NCBI RefSeq assembly: GCF_001984055.1
Contig: NZ_LYVO01000038.1
Coordinates: forward strand, 1-61,820
Source: Variovorax sp. KK3
Lineage (GTDB): Bacteria; Pseudomonadota; Gammaproteobacteria; Burkholderiales; Burkholderiaceae_C
DNA length: 61,820 bases
Reading direction: 5' to 3'
In this document: one piece after another, positions 45,156-56,274 of the stretch
Position numbering within the stretch: position 1 is the first letter of the stretch
Layout: each line of letters starts with the position of its first letter
The notes under the pieces: model-generated
The model's input: only the letters and a program-made list of their open reading frames with translations
Databases searched by the model: none
What the model was told of the DNA's origin: nothing
Translations under genes and position numbers: made by a program

Positions 45156-45650
45156 ATGCAGGTTACCTTCACCGTCAACGGCCGCGAGGCCACGGTCGAC
45201 GCGCCGCCCAACACCTTTCTCGTGCACGCGATTCGCGAGCACCTTCACCTGACCGGTACCCACGTCGGCTGCGACACCGCGCAGTGCGGTGCGTGCACGG
45301 TCCACGTCGACGGCCGCGCGGTCAAGTCCTGCAACGTGCTGGTCGGGCAGATGGCCGGCCGCAAGATCACCACCATCGAGGGCATCGCCGAAGCCGACGG
45401 CACCATGCACCCGATGCAGGCCGCCTTCAAGGAGTGCCATGGCCTGCAATGCGGCTTCTGCACGCCGGGCATGGTGATGAGCGCCATCGACCTGTGTACC
45501 CACCACCCCAAGGCCAGCGAGGCCGAGGTGCGCGAGCTGCTCGACGGCAACCTGTGCCGCTGCACCGGCTACCAGAACATCGTCAAGGCCGTCATCCAAG
45601 GTGGCGAGGCCATGTCGGCCGCGCCCGCCAAGGCCGCGGCCACCGCCTGA
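45156..45650 (+). CDS. Molybdenum hydroxylase small subunit, (2Fe-2S)-binding protein (CoxS-like)
   Basis: 164 aa from ATG 45156. Two [2Fe-2S] sites: plant-ferredoxin type Cys39, Cys44, Cys47 and Cys59, and the second domain Cys99, Cys102, Cys134 and Cys136 (LQCGFCTPG, GNLCRCTGYQ). Electron relay from the Moco subunit to FAD. Alanine-rich C-terminus. First gene of the operon, order small-large-medium-MoxR-VWA-CoxG-XdhC. Confidence 0.94.
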   Translation: MQVTFTVNGREATVDAPPNTFLVHAIREHLHLTGTHVGCDTAQCGACTVHVDGRAVKSCNVLVGQMAGRKITTIEGIAEADGTMHPMQAAFKECHGLQCGFCTPGMVMSAIDLCTHHPKASEAEVRELLDGNLCRCTGYQNIVKAVIQGGEAMSAAPAKAAATA

Positions 45651-45661
45651 GGAGACGAGCC

Positions 45662-48106
<2,445 letters not shown>

Positions 48107-48122
48107 ACAGGAGGAACACGAC

Positions 48123-48923
48123 ATGTACGCATTCACCCTCGAACGTCCTGCCTCCGTGGCCGACGCGGCCAAGCTGGCCGCGGCCGGCGGCAAGCCGCTG
48201 GCCGGTGGCCAGACCCTGCTCGCGTCGATGAAGCTGCGGCTCGCAGCGCCGGAGCAGCTGGTCGACCTCGGCAGCATCAAGGAACTCGCCGGCATCAAGA
48301 AGGAAGGCAATGCCTTCGTGATCGGTGCCATGACCCGGCACCTCGACGTGGGCGCCAACGCGGAGATCAAGTCCGCCTTTCCCGCGCTGGCCTGGCTGGC
48401 CGATCACATCGGCGACCGGCAGGTGCGGGCCATGGGCACCATCGGTGGCTCGCTGGCCAACAACGATCCCTCGGCCTGCTACCCGAGCGCGGTGCTGGGC
48501 TCGGGTGCCACGGTGGTCACCAACAAGCGCGAGATCGCGGCCGACGACTTCTTCCAGGGACTGTTCACTACCGCATTGGAAGACGGCGAACTGATCACCG
48601 CGGTGCGTTTTCCGATCCCGAAGAAGGCGGCCTACGAGAAGCTGCGGCAGAAGGCGTCGCACTTCCCGCTGGTCGGCATCTTCGTGACGCAGGGCAGCGG
48701 TGAGGGCGGCGGCGTGCGCGTGGCCGTCACCGGCGCGGGCAACGGCGTGTTCCGCCACAAGGGCCTGGAAGACGCGCTGACCCAGAGCTTCACGCCCGAG
48801 GCCGCGGCCGGCGTGAAGATCGACGCCGGCGACCTGAACAGCGACCTGCATGCCAGTGCCGCCTACCGCGCCAACCTGATCAGCGTGCTGACGCAGCGAG
48901 CGGTGCGAAAGGCCTTGGGCTAA
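48123..48923 (+). CDS. Molybdenum hydroxylase medium subunit, FAD-binding (CoxM-like)
   Basis: 266 aa. FAD-binding PCMH fold: AGGQTLLASMKLRL (26-39) and MGTIGGSLANNDPSACYPSA. C-terminal CO-dehydrogenase flavoprotein domain with KLRQKASHFPLVGIFV and VAVTGAGNGVFR. Passes electrons from the iron-sulfur subunit to the external acceptor. 16 bp after the large subunit gene. Confidence 0.94.
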   Translation: MYAFTLERPASVADAAKLAAAGGKPLAGGQTLLASMKLRLAAPEQLVDLGSIKELAGIKKEGNAFVIGAMTRHLDVGANAEIKSAFPALAWLADHIGDRQVRAMGTIGGSLANNDPSACYPSAVLGSGATVVTNKREIAADDFFQGLFTTALEDGELITAVRFPIPKKAAYEKLRQKASHFPLVGIFVTQGSGEGGGVRVAVTGAGNGVFRHKGLEDALTQSFTPEAAAGVKIDAGDLNSDLHASAAYRANLISVLTQRAVRKALG

Positions 48924-48933
48924 GCTCGCTCGG

Positions 48934-49863
48934 ATGACCGACGCCACGCCCGCAACGAACTCCCCGTTCCCCACCATCGACGCGGTCGTGCAGGCGCTGC
49001 AAGGCGCCGGCTACTTCGCCGACCGGCGGCTGGCGACGGCGGTGTTCCTCGCCCTGCGCCTGCAGCGCCCGCTGCTGCTGGAGGGCGAGCCGGGCGTGGG
49101 CAAGACCGAGCTGGCGAAGGCGCTGTCCAAGGCGCTTCGTCGCGAACTGCTGCGCCTGCAGTGCTACGACGGCCTCGAGCAGCGCGAGGCGCTCTACGAG
49201 TGGAACTACGCGGCGCAGCTGCTGCACATGCGTGCGGCCGAGGCCCATGGCGCGGTGCGCGACGTCGAGGCCGAGGTCTACCAGCCGCACTACCTGATCC
49301 GCCGCCCGCTGCTGCAGGCCCTGCAGGCGCCGGCGCCCGGCGCGGTGCTGCTGATCGACGAGGTCGACCGCGCCGACGAGCCTTTCGAGGCCTTCCTGCT
49401 CGAGTACCTGGGCGAGTACCAGGTCAGCATTCCGGAGCTGGGCACGGTGCGCGCAATCGTGCCGCCGGTGACGCTGCTGACCAGCAACCGCACGCGCGAG
49501 CTCAACGACGCGGTGAAGCGCCGTTGCCTCTACCACTGGCTGGACTACCCCGAGCGCGAACGTGAACTGGCCATCGTGCGCGCCCAGGTGCCGGGCGCGA
49601 GCCAGACGCTGTCGGACCAGGTCGCGAGCTTCGTCGCGCGCCTGCGCAGCGCGCCATTCGCCGACGCCTTCCAGCGCGCACCCGGCATCGCCGAGAGCGT
49701 GGAATGGGCCCGTGCGCTGATCGCGCTGGACACGCTGGAACTCGACCCCGAGATCGTGGTCGACACCGCCGGCATCCTCTTCAAGCAGCGCGACGACGTG
49801 GCCGCGCTCACGCACGAACTCGCCGCCGAACTGCTCCGGCCCGAGGAGGAGGGCACGCGGTGA
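48934..49863 (+). CDS. MoxR-family AAA+ ATPase (CoxD-like)
   Basis: 309 aa. AAA+ motifs: Walker A LLEGEPGVGKTELAKALSK, Walker B AVLLIDEVDRADEPFEAF, sensor 1 VTLLTSNRTRELND, arginine finger in AVKRRCLYHWLDYPERERE. With the VWA protein downstream it forms the CoxD/CoxE-type chaperone pair that matures the metal centre of molybdenum hydroxylases in the cytoplasm. Stop overlaps the next start as GTGA. Confidence 0.93.
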   Translation: MTDATPATNSPFPTIDAVVQALQGAGYFADRRLATAVFLALRLQRPLLLEGEPGVGKTELAKALSKALRRELLRLQCYDGLEQREALYEWNYAAQLLHMRAAEAHGAVRDVEAEVYQPHYLIRRPLLQALQAPAPGAVLLIDEVDRADEPFEAFLLEYLGEYQVSIPELGTVRAIVPPVTLLTSNRTRELNDAVKRRCLYHWLDYPERERELAIVRAQVPGASQTLSDQVASFVARLRSAPFADAFQRAPGIAESVEWARALIALDTLELDPEIVVDTAGILFKQRDDVAALTHELAAELLRPEEEGTR

Positions 49864-51059
49864 GCGTCCAGCAACTGGGCGACGCGCGACGCGGCAAGCT
49901 GGCCGACAACATGGCCGGCTTCGGCCGTGCATTGCGGCGTGCCGGCGTGCGAACGGATTCGGCCCGCATCGCGTTGGCGGCCGAGGCGGCCACGCTGGTC
50001 GGCGTGGAAAGCCGTCTCGACCTGTCGGCCGCGATGGAGGCCGTGATGATCAGCCGCGAGCAGGACCGTGGCGTCTTTCGCGAGCTTTTCGACGCCTGGT
50101 TCCGCGACCCCGAGCTGGCCAACAAACTGCTGGCCCAGATGCTGCCCAGCGCCGAAGGCCAGGCCGAGCCCGTGAAGCGCCGCCCGCGCGTGCGCGAAGC
50201 CCTGGCCGCGCCGCGCGCGCCCATGCAGGCGCCGCAGAACGAGCGCGAGGTGGAGTTCGATGCCGCGATGACGGCCAGCGACCGCCAGCGCCTGCACCAC
50301 GCCGACTTCAACGCGTTGGGCGCGGCCGAATACCGGCTGGTCGAGCGCCTGGCGCGCGACGTCGCGCTGCCGGTGCCCACCGTGGCCGCGCGCCGTCTGC
50401 ATGCGGCCGGCAATGCCGGCGCGCATTCGCGCATGAACTGGCCGGGCGTGTGGCACGAGGCGGCCCGCACCGGCGGCGAGATCATGCGGCTGCCGCGGCT
50501 GGCCCGGCGCAAGCAGCCCTTGCCCTTGCTGGTGCTGGTCGACGTCTCGGGCTCCATGGAACGCTACGCGCGTTTGTTGCTGGCCTTCTTGCATGCGGCC
50601 ACGCGGCGGGCCGGCCGGCGCGACGTGTTCGCCTTCGGCACCCAGTTGACCGACCTCACGCCGGCCTTCCGCATCGCCGACACCGACGCCATGCTGGCCG
50701 CGGCCGGCGTGGCGATCGCCGACTTCGCCGGCGGCACGCGGCTGGGCGGCTCGCTGACCGAATTGCGCCGGCAGCATGCCCGCCGCCTGAGCGGCCGCCG
50801 CACGCTGGTGCTGGTGATCAGCGACGGGCTGGACACCGGCGAGCCCGAAGTGCTGGAGCACGAACTGCTGTGGCTCAAGCGCCATGCGCGGCGCGTGCTG
50901 TGGCTCAACCCGCTGATGCGCTATGAAGGCTATGCCCCGCTCGCGCGCGGGGCCGCCGTGCTGCACCGGCATGCGGACGCGATGCTCGCGGTCCACAATC
51001 TCAGCGCACTCGAAGAATTGGCATCGAGCCTGGCCGCGCTGATGCGCCGCGGACGCTGA
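49860..51059 (+). CDS. VWA domain-containing protein (CoxE-like)
   Basis: 399 aa from GTG 49860, overlapping the MoxR stop. The C-terminal von Willebrand A domain carries the metal site LVLVDVSGSMERYARLLLAF (DxSGS), followed by AFGTQLTDLTPAF and VISDGLDTGEPE. The N-terminal 200 residues are helical and basic, as in CoxE proteins. Partner of the MoxR ATPase in insertion of metal or sulfur into the active site. Confidence 0.92.
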   Translation: MSVQQLGDARRGKLADNMAGFGRALRRAGVRTDSARIALAAEAATLVGVESRLDLSAAMEAVMISREQDRGVFRELFDAWFRDPELANKLLAQMLPSAEGQAEPVKRRPRVREALAAPRAPMQAPQNEREVEFDAAMTASDRQRLHHADFNALGAAEYRLVERLARDVALPVPTVAARRLHAAGNAGAHSRMNWPGVWHEAARTGGEIMRLPRLARRKQPLPLLVLVDVSGSMERYARLLLAFLHAATRRAGRRDVFAFGTQLTDLTPAFRIADTDAMLAAAGVAIADFAGGTRLGGSLTELRRQHARRLSGRRTLVLVISDGLDTGEPEVLEHELLWLKRHARRVLWLNPLMRYEGYAPLARGAAVLHRHADAMLAVHNLSALEELASSLAALMRRGR

Positions 51060-51094
51060 TCCGACGAACCCAGAGAACCAAGAAGGACACCACC

Positions 51095-51700
51095 ATGGAA
51101 ATGCTCGGCAACCGCCGGCTCGGCATCACGCAGCAGCAGGCCTGGGAAGCGCTCAACGATCCCGAGACGCTCAAGAAATGCATTCCCGGCTGCGACAAGT
51201 TCGAGCCGGCCGGCGACAACCAGTACACCGTGGCGCTGGCGGTCAAGATCGGCCCGGTGTCGGCCAAGTTCAACGGCAAGGTGGCGCTGGCCGACATCAC
51301 GCCGCCCGACAGCTACCGGCTGTCTTTCGAGGGGCAGGGCGGTGTGGCCGGCTTCGCCAAGGGCTCGTCGAGCGTCACGCTCAAGCCGGTGGCCGACAGC
51401 GAGGGCGCGGCCTGCGACCTCGACTACACCGTGCAGGCCCAGGTGGGCGGCAAGATCGCCCAGCTGGGGCAGCGGCTGATCGACGGCGCCGCCAAGTCGA
51501 CCGCCGACGACTTCTTCAAGCGCTTCGAGGCCGAGATGCAGGCGCGCTACGGCCCGCCGCCGGCCGCAGCCACCGAAGGCGCAACTGCCGAAGAGCCTGC
51601 GGAAAAGCCGGGCGCCATGGCCGGGCTGATGCGCAAGATGGGTTTCGGCAAGAAGGACGACAAGCCCGAAGACGGCGCCGGCGACAAGCCGGCCGAATGA
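51095..51700 (+). CDS. coxG: CoxG-family SRPBCC protein (carbon monoxide dehydrogenase subunit G-like)
   Basis: 201 aa. SRPBCC domain over the first 150 residues: MLGNRRLGITQQQAWEALND, PETLKKCIPGCDKFEP, KFNGKVALADITPPDSYRL, DYTVQAQVGGKIAQLGQRLI. The last 40 residues are charged and low-complexity, ending in a basic-amphipathic segment (MAGLMRKMGFGKKDDK), which could anchor the enzyme to the membrane as described for CoxG. Overlaps the XdhC start (ATGA). Confidence 0.92.
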   Translation: MEMLGNRRLGITQQQAWEALNDPETLKKCIPGCDKFEPAGDNQYTVALAVKIGPVSAKFNGKVALADITPPDSYRLSFEGQGGVAGFAKGSSSVTLKPVADSEGAACDLDYTVQAQVGGKIAQLGQRLIDGAAKSTADDFFKRFEAEMQARYGPPPAAATEGATAEEPAEKPGAMAGLMRKMGFGKKDDKPEDGAGDKPAE

Positions 51701-52767
51701 GCGGCAAGTCGATCGACACAGCAATCGAGAAGACGAGCGAGACGGTAGGCGAGACGATGGAAAACCTCGACGTGATGGTGCTGCGCACGCTGCGCGACTG
51801 GCGTCTGGCGGGGCAGCGCGCGCTGCTCACGACGGTGGTGCGGACCTGGGGCTCGTCGCCGCGGCCGGTCGGATCGATCATGGCCTTGGCCGAAGACGGC
51901 GCCGTGGTCGGCTCGGTGTCGGGCGGCTGTATCGAGGACGACCTGATCGCGCGCCACAGTCGCGCCCACGGCGCGCCGAACGGCATGCCCTCGGGCCCGC
52001 CCACGCTGATCAAGTACGGCATCACCGCCGACGAGGCGCACCGCTTCGGGCTGCCCTGCGGCGGCACGCTGGAACTGCTGCTCGAGTTCGACCCCGATGC
52101 CGCGTCGCTCGCCGCGCTGGTGGAGCAGCTGGAGCAGGGCCGGCTGATGCGCCGCACGGTGAACCTGGCCGACGGCGCGGTGCAACTGGCCGAGGCCGCC
52201 GCACCGGCCGAGCTCACGGTGGACGACCACACGCTGGTCAACACCTTCGGCCCCGAATACCGCATGCTGCTGATCGGCGCGGGCCAGCTGGCCGAGTACC
52301 TGTCGACCATGGCCAAGTTCAGCGGCTTCGCGGTGACGCTGTGCGACCCGCGCGCCGAATACCGCACCGCCTGGACCACGCCCGGCGTGACCATCAGCAC
52401 CGAGATGCCCGACGACGCCGTGCAGGCCTTCAAGCCCGACCGCCGCAGCTGCGTGGTCGCGCTGACGCACGACCCCAAGCTCGACGACCTGGCCCTGCTC
52501 GAGGCGCTGGACAGCGAGGCCTTCTACGTCGGTGCGATCGGCTCGCGGCGCAATGCGCTGGCGCGGCGCGACCGCATGATCGAGCACTTCGACCAGACCG
52601 ACGAATCGCTGGCGCGGCTGCGCGGGCCGATCGGCATCTACGTGGGAAGCAAGACCCCACCCGAGATCGCGGTCAGCGTGATGGCGGAAATCCTGGCGGT
52701 GAAGAACGGCGTGACGCTGCCGCGCGAAATGGAAGTGGCCGTGGCCAAGGCGGCTGTCGCAAGCTGA
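51697..52767 (+). CDS. XdhC/CoxI-family molybdenum cofactor insertion/maturation protein
   Basis: 356 aa from ATG 51697. N-terminal XdhC domain: RALLTTVVRTWGSSPRPVGS, SVSGGCIEDDL, and FGLPCGGTLELLLE with the conserved cysteine that carries sulfurated Moco. C-terminal Rossmann domain: LLIGAGQLAEYLSTMAKFSG and YVGAIGSRRNALARRDR. It binds, sulfurates and delivers Mo cofactor to the large subunit. Last gene of the operon. Confidence 0.93.
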   Translation: MSGKSIDTAIEKTSETVGETMENLDVMVLRTLRDWRLAGQRALLTTVVRTWGSSPRPVGSIMALAEDGAVVGSVSGGCIEDDLIARHSRAHGAPNGMPSGPPTLIKYGITADEAHRFGLPCGGTLELLLEFDPDAASLAALVEQLEQGRLMRRTVNLADGAVQLAEAAAPAELTVDDHTLVNTFGPEYRMLLIGAGQLAEYLSTMAKFSGFAVTLCDPRAEYRTAWTTPGVTISTEMPDDAVQAFKPDRRSCVVALTHDPKLDDLALLEALDSEAFYVGAIGSRRNALARRDRMIEHFDQTDESLARLRGPIGIYVGSKTPPEIAVSVMAEILAVKNGVTLPREMEVAVAKAAVAS

Positions 52768-52827
52768 GCCGGCGAACCGGGCACATGGGCAAGGCCCCGG
52801 CGCTTGCGCCCTTCGGCGTGGCGCCCC

Positions 52828-53046
52828 TCAGCGTTTGCGCAGCCCGGCCAGGAAGGTGGTGCTTCGCCCGAAGGCGCGCTGCATGTCCTTCGATTCGCGG
52901 GCCTCTTCGCGAGCCCGCGACAGGATGAAGGTGCCGGCCGCTGCGGTGAGGCATGCGCCGGTGGCGATCAGGAGTCCGGTGTAGGAACCCAGCCACCAGG
53001 CGGCGGCGGGGACGGCGATGCTGGCAAGAAGAAGTAAGGCGCGCAT
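52828..53046 (-). CDS. Small membrane protein, hypothetical
   Basis: 72 aa from ATG 53046; a TTG at 53055 is also in frame. Two hydrophobic segments near the start (LLLLASIAVPAAAWWLG and GLLIATGACLTAAAGTFIL) and a basic C-terminal tail. No family recognised. Convergent with the XdhC gene and 73 bp after the sulfatase-type gene on the same strand. Confidence 0.6.
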   Translation of the reverse strand: MRALLLLASIAVPAAAWWLGSYTGLLIATGACLTAAAGTFILSRAREEARESKDMQRAFGRSTTFLAGLRKR

Positions 53047-53119
53047 GCCCCGCAAGTTAGCAGACGCAGCGTGAAGTGCCCGTGAACTAGTTCGCGAAAC
53101 CGGCGCCCGACCTTGGAAC

Positions 53120-54787
53120 TCATTCGGCCGTGCCGGCCGGCGCGGGCGGAGGTGCGTCGAGCAGTTGGGCCAGGAGCGGCGTCAGCGCGTGCATGTCCAG
53201 GGTCGGTGCCTGCGCCTGCGCTTGCCCCGGCGGCGGCATCAGGCCTCGCGCGAAGCCGTGCGCTTCGAAGCGGCCGAGCAGCGCGGCATCGGCGCTGATG
53301 ACGTGCACCGGCACGTCCCACGAGGCGCCCGTGCCGCTCACGCCGGCCAGCGGTTGATGGTCGCCGATCACGATGGTCAGCAGCGTTCGGGGCGCGCGGC
53401 GGCCCAGGTAGTCGCCCAGCCAATCGAAGGTGTAGCCAAGGGACTCGAGGTAGGCCGGAACGACTTCCTGCCAGCCGGCGGGCTTGGCCTGTGCCGTCGC
53501 GAGTTCGTCAGGCGAGTAGGCATCGGGGCCGAGCAGACGGTCCCAATCGGCCAGGTAGGGCGGCAGCGGGCGGAAGGGCGCGTGGCTCGCCAGCGTCGGA
53601 AAGACGATGAAGCGCGGCGCGCGCGTGCCGGGCGGCTGCGCCAGCTCCTGCGCGTGCAGCAGCGCCATCGAGGCCTGGTCGGGCACGCGCCAGTAGCCGA
53701 AAGCGGCGCCTCGGTAGCCCGTGCGGTCGGCGTCCACGTAGCGGTCGAAGCCGTAGAAGCTGCCCTCGGGCCAGGGACGGTGCAGGCCTGGCATCCAGCT
53801 CACGGTGCGCCAGCCGTGGGTCTGGAAGTGGCGCACCAGCGTCGGCCGGTCGGTGGCCAGGAGCAGCTCGTAGGCGCCGGGGTCGTGCGTGTCGACACCG
53901 CTCAGCAATGCCGCGTGCGCCAGCCAGGAGGCGCCGCCGAAGGTGGGCGAGCGGACGCGGGCCGACACCACCTGCAGGCCGCCGGCGGCCAGCGCTTGCG
54001 CGAAACGCGCGCGGGCGGGTGCCAGGGCCTCGGCCTGCCGTGGGTTGTCGAGCGTGGTGACGCCGTAGGACTCGGCGAACAGCAGCAGCACGTCGGCGTT
54101 GTGCAGGCCCGCGAGCCCGACGTTGGCGAATTCGGGGCTGGGCGACAGCTGCGCCTCCGCGCGCCCCGGCATCAGCTGGCCGGCCAGCACCTCGGCCTGG
54201 TGCGCGAGGATCGGTGCCACCGGCATCGAGAAGAACCAGCGCGTGTCGCGCCCGCCGATGCCATGCGCCGCGAAGCTGGCGGCGAGCAGCAGGCCGGCCA
54301 GCCCGATCGCCGGTCGGATCGCTGGGCGCCGCGGCGGCGAAGCGAGCGCCTGCGCGATGCGGCGCCAGCAGACGAGAGTGAGCCGGTACAGCAGCCAGGG
54401 GACGGCCAGCAGCGCCATGGCGCCGAGCGCGAGCTGCCACCCGGCGAGGTCGCCCATTCGCACGACCTCCAGCGCATGGCGGCCGTCCCAGTACAGGTTG
54501 ATCTGCCGGCCGAACACGGCCGACACCGTCACGTCGAGATAGCGCACCACGATCCAGGCGCTGCTGACGGCGGCCAGCAGGCGCAGCGTGCGCTCGCCGG
54601 CCCGGCCGCGCCAGGCGATCCAGGCGGTGAGCGCGAGCAGCGCCATCGCCAGTTCGAAAGACAGCCGCAGGGCGGGCCGGGGCCATAGCCCGGGGCCATG
54701 GTTTTCCATCGTCAGCAGCGCGTTCAGCACCACGAACGGCAGCGCGAAGCGCAGCGTCCATGCGGGCCAGGCGCTGGTGTTGGTCAT
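53120..54787 (-). CDS. Membrane-anchored sulfatase/alkaline phosphatase superfamily enzyme
   Basis: 555 aa. Four to five membrane segments in the first 190 residues (FALPFVVLNALLTMENH, FELAMALLALTAWIAW, LALGAMALLAVPWLLYRLT, IGLAGLLLAASFAAHGIG), then a periplasmic metal-dependent hydrolase domain: first metal site in DVLLLFAESYGVTT, a histidine in FPTLASHAPFRPLPPYL and the late metal site LTIVIGDHQPLAG. LTA-synthase/phosphoethanolamine-transferase-like layout. Start overlaps the YceI stop (ATGA). It may transfer or remove a phospho-group on an envelope lipid or glycoconjugate. Confidence 0.86.
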   Translation of the reverse strand: MTNTSAWPAWTLRFALPFVVLNALLTMENHGPGLWPRPALRLSFELAMALLALTAWIAWRGRAGERTLRLLAAVSSAWIVVRYLDVTVSAVFGRQINLYWDGRHALEVVRMGDLAGWQLALGAMALLAVPWLLYRLTLVCWRRIAQALASPPRRPAIRPAIGLAGLLLAASFAAHGIGGRDTRWFFSMPVAPILAHQAEVLAGQLMPGRAEAQLSPSPEFANVGLAGLHNADVLLLFAESYGVTTLDNPRQAEALAPARARFAQALAAGGLQVVSARVRSPTFGGASWLAHAALLSGVDTHDPGAYELLLATDRPTLVRHFQTHGWRTVSWMPGLHRPWPEGSFYGFDRYVDADRTGYRGAAFGYWRVPDQASMALLHAQELAQPPGTRAPRFIVFPTLASHAPFRPLPPYLADWDRLLGPDAYSPDELATAQAKPAGWQEVVPAYLESLGYTFDWLGDYLGRRAPRTLLTIVIGDHQPLAGVSGTGASWDVPVHVISADAALLGRFEAHGFARGLMPPPGQAQAQAPTLDMHALTPLLAQLLDAPPPAPAGTAE

Positions 54788-55368
54788 TTGCGCTTGGCTT
54801 CGAACTCGATGATGAGTTCCACGTCGTCGCCGACCCAGCCGTTGGCGACCGCGTAGTTCATGCCGTAGGCGCTGCGCTTGAAGCTGCCTCGCGCGGACAC
54901 GCCCATGGTGTAGGTCTTGTCGATGGGCGAGGCGCCGCTCTTGTTCCAGGTCGCGGTGAGCGTAAGGGGCTGCGAACGGCCCAGCAGCTCGAGCTGGCCC
55001 ACGATCTCGAACGTGCGGTCGGCAGTGCGCTTGGCGCCGTTCGCGGTGAACACCATGCGCGGAAACTCGGAGCTGTTGAGGAAGTCCGCGCTCTTCAGGT
55101 GCCGGTCGCGGCTGGCGAAGTTGCTGAACACGCTTTGCGTGTCGACCTCGATGCGCAGCGCGCCCAGCGTGGCGGTGGCTTCGTCGAAGCTGTAGTTGCC
55201 CCGCGCCGCGCGGAACATGCCCAGCACCTTGGCATAGCCGATGTGGTCGACGAGAAACGCCACCGTGATGTGCTCGGGGTCGAGCTCGTAGCGGGCCTGC
55301 TCGGCGCGCAGCGGTGTGGCCGTCATCAGGACCAGCAGGGTGGCGAACAGGGCGCGCAAGACGTTCAT
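54784..55368 (-). CDS. YceI-family periplasmic protein
   Basis: 194 aa from ATG 55368. Signal peptide MNVLRALFATLLVLMTATPL. YceI lipocalin-like beta-barrel: YELDPEHITVAFLVDHIG, FRAARGNYSFDEATATLGAL, DRHLKSADFLNSSEFPRMVF, AYGMNYAVANGWVGDDVEL. YceI proteins bind long isoprenoids or other amphiphiles. Cotranscribed between a phosphotransferase and a sulfatase-type enzyme, it may carry a lipid intermediate across the periplasm (inference). Confidence 0.9.
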   Translation of the reverse strand: MNVLRALFATLLVLMTATPLRAEQARYELDPEHITVAFLVDHIGYAKVLGMFRAARGNYSFDEATATLGALRIEVDTQSVFSNFASRDRHLKSADFLNSSEFPRMVFTANGAKRTADRTFEIVGQLELLGRSQPLTLTATWNKSGASPIDKTYTMGVSARGSFKRSAYGMNYAVANGWVGDDVELIIEFEAKRK

Positions 55369-56159
55369 CTGATGGTCTCCGGGGGAAGATGGCGCCTTTG
55401 CATGAGCCAGGCGGTGTCGATGGCGAAAGAGGTGGCGAGCATGATCAGGCTGGCCGCTGCGAGGGCCTGGCTCCACGGCGGCGCGACGGCCGGTGCCAGG
55501 CAGAGGATGAGGGCGACGATCTGCTGCACGCACACCGTCTTGCGACGTGTGCTGGGCGGCAGGTCGCGCGCCAGCCAGGGCCAGGGCCGCGCGGCCAGCA
55601 CGAAGAGGTATCGCATCAGGCCGGCGGCCAACACCCACGCGCCGGCCTTGCCGAACTGCAGCACCAGCAGCGACAGCACCAGCACGAGCATCGCGTCGGT
55701 TTCCATGTCGAAGCGGGCACCGAAGGCGCTGGACTGGCCGCTGCGCCGCGCCAGCGGGCCGTCGATCGCGTCGAGCAATGCGGCGATGGCGGCCACCACG
55801 GCGACGCTCCAGGCCAGGATGTCGTCCATGGTTTCGCCCACGGCTGCGGCGAGCACGCTGATCAGGGCCAGGCGGGCCAGGGTCACGCGGTTGGCCGGGC
55901 CGAAGCGCTGGTTCGGTGCATGCGCCGCCAGGCCGGCGAGCACGAGCGCGAAGCCCGCGGAAAAGGCCAGCAGCGACTTCAAATGGAACCACGGCCCGAG
56001 TGCGTCGAGCGCGCCCAGCACCGCGGCCAGCGCGGCGAGCAGCACGACGCAGGGCAGGGCCTCGCGCCATGCGTCGCGCCGCAGCGTGGCGAGCCGCCAT
56101 GCGCCGGAGCGCTTGTGACCGGGATGACCGGGGGAGGGTCGCGTGAGCATCGCCTTCAT
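55365..56159 (-). CDS. CDP-alcohol phosphatidyltransferase family membrane enzyme
   Basis: 264 aa from ATG 56159 (MKAMLTRPSP), with ATG 56150 as alternative. The full family motif D-x2-DG-x2-AR-x8-G-x3-D-x3-D is present (DAIDGPLARRSG, then G-ARF-D-MET-D). Six or so membrane segments. It transfers a phospho-alcohol from a CDP donor to an acceptor in the inner membrane. Stop overlaps the YceI start. The identity of alcohol and acceptor is unknown. Confidence 0.9.
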   Translation of the reverse strand: MKAMLTRPSPGHPGHKRSGAWRLATLRRDAWREALPCVVLLAALAAVLGALDALGPWFHLKSLLAFSAGFALVLAGLAAHAPNQRFGPANRVTLARLALISVLAAAVGETMDDILAWSVAVVAAIAALLDAIDGPLARRSGQSSAFGARFDMETDAMLVLVLSLLVLQFGKAGAWVLAAGLMRYLFVLAARPWPWLARDLPPSTRRKTVCVQQIVALILCLAPAVAPPWSQALAAASLIMLATSFAIDTAWLMQRRHLPPETIR

Positions 56160-56274
56160 TAAGATCGGTGGCCGAACACCAAAGGCCCGCGACGGGCGAG
56201 CCATCGGCAAACCACTGCAAGCCGTGTACGAACGCGCCATGCGCATGGATCAATCACGGCCTGCGAGGAAGAGC

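Noticed and set aside
43937..45661. Open frame extending 575 codons upstream of the molybdenum hydroxylase large subunit
   Set aside because: It runs antisense through the AcoR-like gene and over the small subunit gene, is rich in Arg/Ala with no domain, and a normal ATG start with family-like N-terminus exists at 45662.
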